Positions 6,550 to 10,301 of a stretch of DNA of 10,301 bases are shown here, one piece after another. The translations under genes and the position numbers were made by a program. The DNA comes from Porphyromonadaceae bacterium (GTDB taxonomy: Bacteria > Bacteroidota > Bacteroidia > Bacteroidales > Dysgonomonadaceae). Each line of letters begins with the position of its first letter. Position 1 is the stretch's first letter. Location: contig DPAC01000039.1 in the NCBI GenBank assembly GCA_003517675.1, forward strand, positions 1-10,301. The letters run 5' to 3'. Under the pieces are notes generated by a model that did no database searches, had not been told where the DNA came from, and saw only the letters and a list, made by a program, of their open reading frames with translations.

Positions 6550-6930
6550 AAGTACTTTTTTTTAGGTTTAAACGCTCAGTTAATAATAATGATGATTTAC
6601 GCTCTCGTAATCTCTTCTTTGTCTTTATCCCAATACAAGGTTCTTCCTTCATTTACTTTTTCCATATGTTCATAAGACCTCTCTTGGTAAGGCCAATAAC
6701 CTTCGTCCCCTCTCCTCGAAACATTTATACTCAGACGTCAGTACTGTCTTTGGATTGAGACATGTTTGCCAGTCGTATTCCACCGGATATGCCTGATGTG
6801 ATTCGTGTTCCTCGGGGCAGGACTTTGCCGTAGACTTCCTTCAGATTGCTCACCTTCGTTATGCGATTTTCAATTCCTCCACGGGAGGGACACCCTTGCC
6901 CGTAGCTAATGGTTGGCGACGGCTCGCCAC
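6550..6930 (-). other. Gene-free leader region with possible remnant of a mobile/structured RNA element
   Basis: About 380 bases between the susCD terminator and the oxidoreductase start hold no convincing gene. Bases 6720-6930 are near 55% GC in places and can form compact stems (6881-6903 and 6911-6931), while 6550-6700 are AT-rich (about 35% GC in a sampled 60-base line). Read leftward, the style of the segment (structured, GC-richer, with GTGAGCAATC and AGGTCTTATG-like motifs) reminds me of the non-coding 5' portion of a bacterial group II intron. I see no reverse-transcriptase motif and no domain V hairpin, so this is only a suggestion. A 76-codon frame (6961-6731) and a 22-codon frame (6665-6597) exist but show no recognisable protein. 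The oxidoreductase promoter must lie here; no clean TAnnTTTG box was found. Confidence 0.35.
6881..6903 (-). repeat. Hairpin-forming inverted repeat in the gene-free region
   Basis: ACGGGAGGG (6881-6889) pairs with CCCT (6893-6896) and CCCGT (6899-6903), giving nine base pairs with a 3-base loop and a 2-base bulge. There is no T-run beside it. Its compact shape suggests structured RNA rather than coding sequence. Confidence 0.5.
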
Positions 6931-6931
6931 C
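6911..6931 (-). repeat. Hairpin-forming inverted repeat beside the susCD terminator
   Basis: GGT and GGCGA (6911-6913, 6915-6919) pair with TCGCC and ACC (6924-6931) around a 4-base loop with a single bulged T at 6914. It abuts the larger terminator hairpin at 6934-6968 and could be a second stem of the same 3' end or the edge of the structured remnant. Confidence 0.45.
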
Positions 6932-6933
6932 GA

Positions 6934-6968
6934 AAAGAGGCTGCCTCAAAATAAGAGACAACCTCTTT
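6934..6968 (-). terminator. Terminator hairpin closing the susCD unit
   Basis: A 14-bp stem with a 7-base A/T loop (6948-6954) lies 57 bases after the SusD stop codon. AAAGAGG pairs with CCTCTTT, and TGCCTC with GAGACA. The two positions that mismatch on the plus strand (6941/6961 and 6944/6958) become G-U wobbles in the leftward RNA, so the stem is continuous only in the susCD transcript. It runs into a short TTTT on the minus strand (6936-6933). On the plus strand it is followed by TTTAATTTT, so weak bidirectional action is possible. Confidence 0.65.
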
Positions 6969-7025
6969 AATTTTGCAGGTGATACTCAGCCTCTTGATTA
7001 TTTATAAAATCATCATCTTCATTTA

Positions 7026-8795
7026 TTATTCATAGGCTGGATTTTGTTTAAGCACCCCAGCCTGTAAATCCAATTGACTTTCAGGTAAAGGCCAGTACGA
7101 TTTATTTGGATCATAGGTTGCACCAGTGAGAAATGATCTGAATTTAATATCTTCTGTTATATAATTATTGAGGACTTCATTATCTATTTTCCATCGTCTC
7201 AGATCAAAAAAACGCATTCCTTCAGTTGCAAATTCAAGTCTTTGCTCCAAACGAACAGCCTTTCTTGCATTCTCTATAGTAGAGAAAGCCTCTGCACCTG
7301 CCGGATAAGGTTCGATTGAATAATTCGCAGCGGGTTTAGTCCAGTCTACTATAATTTCAATACCTGGTCCAAATTTTGTATTTGCTACTCTTCCCATAAC
7401 AACATCACTCCTCTTTGTTCTATTACGTATTTGATTGACTAACTGACGGGCATAATCAAGTTCTCCGTCTTCAACAGCTATTTCAGCTCTCCATAATATA
7501 ATGTGAGCGAGCCTATAAGCACGAGTATTTTGACCATTTTGAGCACCATTTCCATATACATTCAGGCTCTTATTTTTAAAATGTAATGAATACTTTTTAG
7601 TCATAAAAGGACCTCCATTCGATTGTTCTCTAATCCATGTCATACCTTCCATAATTCCCCAGCCAAGATAATCTACACCACGTCGCGCTATAGTCCAATC
7701 TACACGAGGATCAAGTAGGTGATCGGTCGGGTTGAATTCCTCATCACTGGCTATACCCATATCAGTAGCTAAGTGCACTCGATCGTTATCATTTAGTATT
7801 GGTAACCCATCGCTTGTTACCTGAAAAGCATCGAACAAGTTTTGAGAAGGTTGATAAAAACCCCAGCCTATCCCAGCAGGTCCAGCCTGCGGCATCACTG
7901 TATTGCAAAAACGATTGGATGTATGACTACTTTGACTGGTAGCAGATTGAATTTCAAAAATAGACTCCTTATTATTCTCGGTTGCTTGATCATAATTATC
8001 ATAATAATTGTCTACAAGTGAATATTTTCCACTATTTAGAATATTATCCAATAATGGTTTAGCTAAATCCAATTCATTTTGATATAAATGTGCATGAGCC
8101 TTAACTGCCATAGCGGCGTATTTAGTAGGTCTACCAGGTTCACCCAAAGGACTAGATTCAGGTAAATTATCTATTGCATATTGCAAATCAGCTTCAATGT
8201 CATCCCATCCTTCTGAGTCATTAGGTACTTGTTCTGGAAGAATTTCTCCTAATTCACTTTGGGTTTTTATATAGGGTATTTTCTGAAAAATCCTATTAGC
8301 TTTAAAATGAAACCATGCTCTTAAGAATTTTGCTTCAGCTTCAATTACCGTTGCACGATTAGCCTCAATTGGGTTTGAACCTTCTTGGGTTATCCAAAGA
8401 AAATCCAACGTTTGGTTGGCTCTTGCAACGCCATTGTAACAATCGCCCCATCTAACTTCCATATACAGATTTGTAGGTAAAGTGGCATATCTTTCTATGT
8501 AATTAAAATCGTTTTGATCCCCAGCAGAGGTTCCCTTATAACAATCATCCGAGGCAACACTTCCATAAGTCCAATCATTAGCCATTGCTCCTCCAAAATC
8601 GGTGCGATAATGATTAGAACCGTTAAGACTATTGTAAGCCCCAATTAATATAGCTTCTACCCCTTCCGGTGTTTCCATTAAAGTGCCAGCAGCTGAGCCA
8701 AAAGGTTCTTTTGTTAGAAAATCATCACAAGAAATGATGAAAAGCCACATTAACAAAGTTGTTAGTATAAATATTTTTTTCATTTTATATTTCAT
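7026..8795 (-). CDS. SusD/RagB-like outer-membrane glycan-binding lipoprotein
   Basis: A complete 589-residue surface lipoprotein that forms the lid of a SusC transporter and binds the incoming oligosaccharide. The signal has lipobox FIISC (Cys23) followed by DDFL, the usual acidic surface-export context. The N-terminal SusD-like domain has the TPR-type stretch IEAEAKFLRAWFHF (151-164). The C-terminal RagB/SusD domain shows RLEQRLEFATEGMRFFDLRR (515-534), the strongest family signature, and ends YWPLPESQLDLQ...LKQNPAYE, a standard SusD terminus. Length is at the upper end of the usual 500-600. The start at 8795 leaves 7 bases after the SusC stop; an in-frame ATG four codons later (8783) begins MKKIFIL and would make an equally good signal, so the true start is uncertain by 12 bases. 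The gene is AT-rich (about 38% GC in a sampled line), unlike the GH9 gene. Ligand specificity cannot be deduced. Confidence 0.96.
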   Translation of the reverse strand: MKYKMKKIFILTTLLMWLFIISCDDFLTKEPFGSAAGTLMETPEGVEAILIGAYNSLNGSNHYRTDFGGAMANDWTYGSVASDDCYKGTSAGDQNDFNYIERYATLPTNLYMEVRWGDCYNGVARANQTLDFLWITQEGSNPIEANRATVIEAEAKFLRAWFHFKANRIFQKIPYIKTQSELGEILPEQVPNDSEGWDDIEADLQYAIDNLPESSPLGEPGRPTKYAAMAVKAHAHLYQNELDLAKPLLDNILNSGKYSLVDNYYDNYDQATENNKESIFEIQSATSQSSHTSNRFCNTVMPQAGPAGIGWGFYQPSQNLFDAFQVTSDGLPILNDNDRVHLATDMGIASDEEFNPTDHLLDPRVDWTIARRGVDYLGWGIMEGMTWIREQSNGGPFMTKKYSLHFKNKSLNVYGNGAQNGQNTRAYRLAHIILWRAEIAVEDGELDYARQLVNQIRNRTKRSDVVMGRVANTKFGPGIEIIVDWTKPAANYSIEPYPAGAEAFSTIENARKAVRLEQRLEFATEGMRFFDLRRWKIDNEVLNNYITEDIKFRSFLTGATYDPNKSYWPLPESQLDLQAGVLKQNPAYE

Positions 8796-8802
8796 TTAAT
8801 AG

Positions 8803-10301
8803 TTATAATCCAATATTAATTCCAAACATTATTTGTCGCGGTGTCGGCCAAGCACCTTGATCTACACCTAAATTTTTACCACTTGTATTCACTTCAGGAT
8901 CCAGTCCTGAATAACTAGTGATGGTAAATACATTAGACATTTGTCCAAAAATTTGAAATTCTCTAAAGTATTCACTTTTTAATATTCTGTTCAAATCATA
9001 ATGAACTCTCAAATTTTCTAAACGTAAATATGAAGCATCCTCAACAAAAGCAGTAGAAGGTAGTTGACTTTGAACATCATTTGATTCAGCTTTGGGTAAT
9101 TTTGCCTTAGTATTATCACTCAGATAAGGACTACCCCATGAATTGTATAATCTGTCGTGACTGCGACCTCCGTTAAACTGCTTAAAATCTATCCACCTTC
9201 TTACATAGTTAACCATTTCATTACCGTAGCTTGTATAAAACTGCGCGAATACTCCAAACCCTTTATAATCAACTCCTGCACTCAACGAACTGGTGAAAAG
9301 CGGATGAGGAGAACCGATATAAGTACGGTCTTCAGAATTTATAACACCATCTTCGTTTACGTCTTTATATTTGTAACGCCCTACTTGATTATAATCTCCA
9401 AATGTTGGCCATGCGTCAACTTCAGCTTGTGTTTGAAATATTCCTTCAACCTCATACCCATAAAATTCTGGGAAAGAAGTTCCTTTTTCACTTCTTGTAT
9501 ATGTTATTTCGCGATAATCATCTCCCGGTAAAAACTCAGTTTCTTTGCTAGAGAGTTTTACAATTTCATTCTTGTAATGAGAAACATTTAAATTGATATT
9601 ATAAGTTAGGTCACGATTTAAAGTATTACCCATATATCCAAGTTCAATATCGAATCCCACATTTTTCATTTCCCCAACATTTATGGACGGAGCCCCAACT
9701 CTACCTAAAATCATTGGTATCTGTTGTGGATAAAGCATATCGGATGTTTTTCTATTCCATAAATCTATCGACGTTGTCAAATTGTTGCTGAAAGCGATGT
9801 CTACGCCCAAATTTGTTGTGGCCGTTGTTTCCCATTTTACGTCTGGATTACCCAAAGTAGATTGATAAAATCCCATAGACCCTGTGGTTACATTATCACC
9901 TTTGATGGGATAAAATGAATCAAAATAATTAATAGTGAAGTTTGTATAACTGTTATAATCTCCAACTCTATCATTACCCGTTATCCCATAACCAAATCGC
10001 AATTTGAGGTCACTCAACCATCCTGAAGTGGATTTCATAAATTCTTCATTAGATATCCTCCAGGCAGCAGAGAACGCGGGAAAAGTACCATATCTGTGCT
10101 CTTTTCCGAAACGGGAAGAACCATCTCGTCTAACTACGCCTTCAAACATATACTTATTTTCATAATTATAGTTTACACGTCCAAACATCGAAAAGAGAGC
10201 CCATGAATTAGCATTTCCATTATTATTAATTCCCTGTAATCCGGTAGCCAATTGAATATAATTTTCAGCTTTTGAGAAAAAATCGCTTCTTGAAGCATTC
10301 A
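8803..10301 (-). CDS. SusC-like TonB-dependent outer-membrane transporter, 5' end cut by window edge
   Basis: The visible 498 C-terminal residues are about half of a typical 1000-residue SusC protein; the frame is open to the right edge, so the signal, carboxypeptidase-like domain and plug lie outside the window. The visible part is beta-barrel: NSWALFSMFGRVNYNYENKY and FEGVVRRDGSSRFG near the visible N end, LRFGYGITGNDRVGDYNSY, SINVGEMKNVGFDIELGY, a DVNEDGVINSEDRTYIGSPH calcium-loop-like segment, and the closing SYLRLENLRVHYDLN and PTPRQIMFGINIGL strands, all typical of the SusC/RagA family. It would import oligosaccharides using TonB energy together with the SusD protein encoded 7 bases downstream. 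A TTG at 10251 is an internal Leu codon and not the start. Base composition is AT-rich, matching susD. Confidence 0.95.
   Translation of the reverse strand, partial: NASRSDFFSKAENYIQLATGLQGINNNGNANSWALFSMFGRVNYNYENKYMFEGVVRRDGSSRFGKEHRYGTFPAFSAAWRISNEEFMKSTSGWLSDLKLRFGYGITGNDRVGDYNSYTNFTINYFDSFYPIKGDNVTTGSMGFYQSTLGNPDVKWETTATTNLGVDIAFSNNLTTSIDLWNRKTSDMLYPQQIPMILGRVGAPSINVGEMKNVGFDIELGYMGNTLNRDLTYNINLNVSHYKNEIVKLSSKETEFLPGDDYREITYTRSEKGTSFPEFYGYEVEGIFQTQAEVDAWPTFGDYNQVGRYKYKDVNEDGVINSEDRTYIGSPHPLFTSSLSAGVDYKGFGVFAQFYTSYGNEMVNYVRRWIDFKQFNGGRSHDRLYNSWGSPYLSDNTKAKLPKAESNDVQSQLPSTAFVEDASYLRLENLRVHYDLNRILKSEYFREFQIFGQMSNVFTITSYSGLDPEVNTSGKNLGVDQGAWPTPRQIMFGINIGL

Noticed and set aside
6428..6652. 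74-codon minus-strand frame overlapping the start of the oxidoreductase
   Set aside because: It runs in another frame into the Tat signal region of a clear gene and has no family resemblance.
6731..6961. 76-codon minus-strand frame in the gene-free region
   Set aside because: It spans the susCD terminator hairpin and two further stems, lacks any known motif and has no A-rich start context, so it is more likely non-coding structured sequence.
9157..9531. Plus-strand frame of 124 codons opposite SusC
   Set aside because: It is antisense to conserved beta-barrel sequence, and its hydrophobic look comes from the AT-rich complementary strand.
10249..10251. TTG as start codon of the SusC gene
   Set aside because: The frame continues upstream to the window edge with SusC-like sequence (SRSDFFSKAENYIQ), so the codon is an internal leucine.
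1..10301. CRISPR arrays, tRNA or rRNA genes, phage or transposase genes
   Set aside because: No spaced repeat array, tRNA-like cloverleaf, rRNA segment or transposase motif was seen on either strand. The only mobile-element hint is the weak one at 6550-6930.

Overview
The window is from a Bacteroidota bacterium, most likely of the order Bacteroidales. It shows a SusC/SusD outer-membrane pair, A-rich translation starts without Shine-Dalgarno sequences, a Tat-exported Gfo/Idh/MocA oxidoreductase, a lipoprotein TIM-barrel enzyme and a large GH9 glycoside hydrolase. Every convincing gene lies on the minus strand, so transcription runs from the right edge to the left edge. The layout is that of a polysaccharide utilization locus (PUL) or a fragment of one. 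The genus cannot be fixed from the sequence alone.

Layout in transcription order (right to left): (i) 10301-7026, the C-terminal part of a SusC-like TonB-dependent transporter followed 7 bases later by a SusD-like glycan-binding lipoprotein, closed by a strong hairpin at 6934-6968. (ii) 6930-6550, about 380 bases without a gene; the right half is GC-rich and hairpin-forming and may be the remnant of a mobile or structured-RNA element. (iii) 6549-4064, a Tat-exported Gfo/Idh/MocA-family oxidoreductase and a sugar phosphate isomerase/epimerase-like TIM-barrel lipoprotein, closed by a good intrinsic terminator at 4007-4035. (iv) 4006-3722, an AT-rich intergenic region with candidate promoter and operator-like repeats. 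(v) 3721-1, a secreted GH9 hydrolase whose TAA stop overlaps by one base the ATG of an exported cellobiose/mannobiose 2-epimerase-family protein; the epimerase runs off the left edge about 30 residues before its expected end.

Inferred working model: SusCD imports an oligosaccharide across the outer membrane. The GH9 enzyme cuts a beta-glucan or glucoside in the envelope, and the coupled epimerase converts the reducing-end glucose of a released disaccharide to mannose. The oxidoreductase/TIM-barrel pair may act on the same or an attached sugar, by analogy with 3-keto-glycoside pathways that pair these two folds. All four enzymes carry export signals, so the chemistry would take place in the periplasm or on its membranes. 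The substrate is not proven. The susCD genes are visibly more AT-rich than the enzyme genes, which suggests separate histories.
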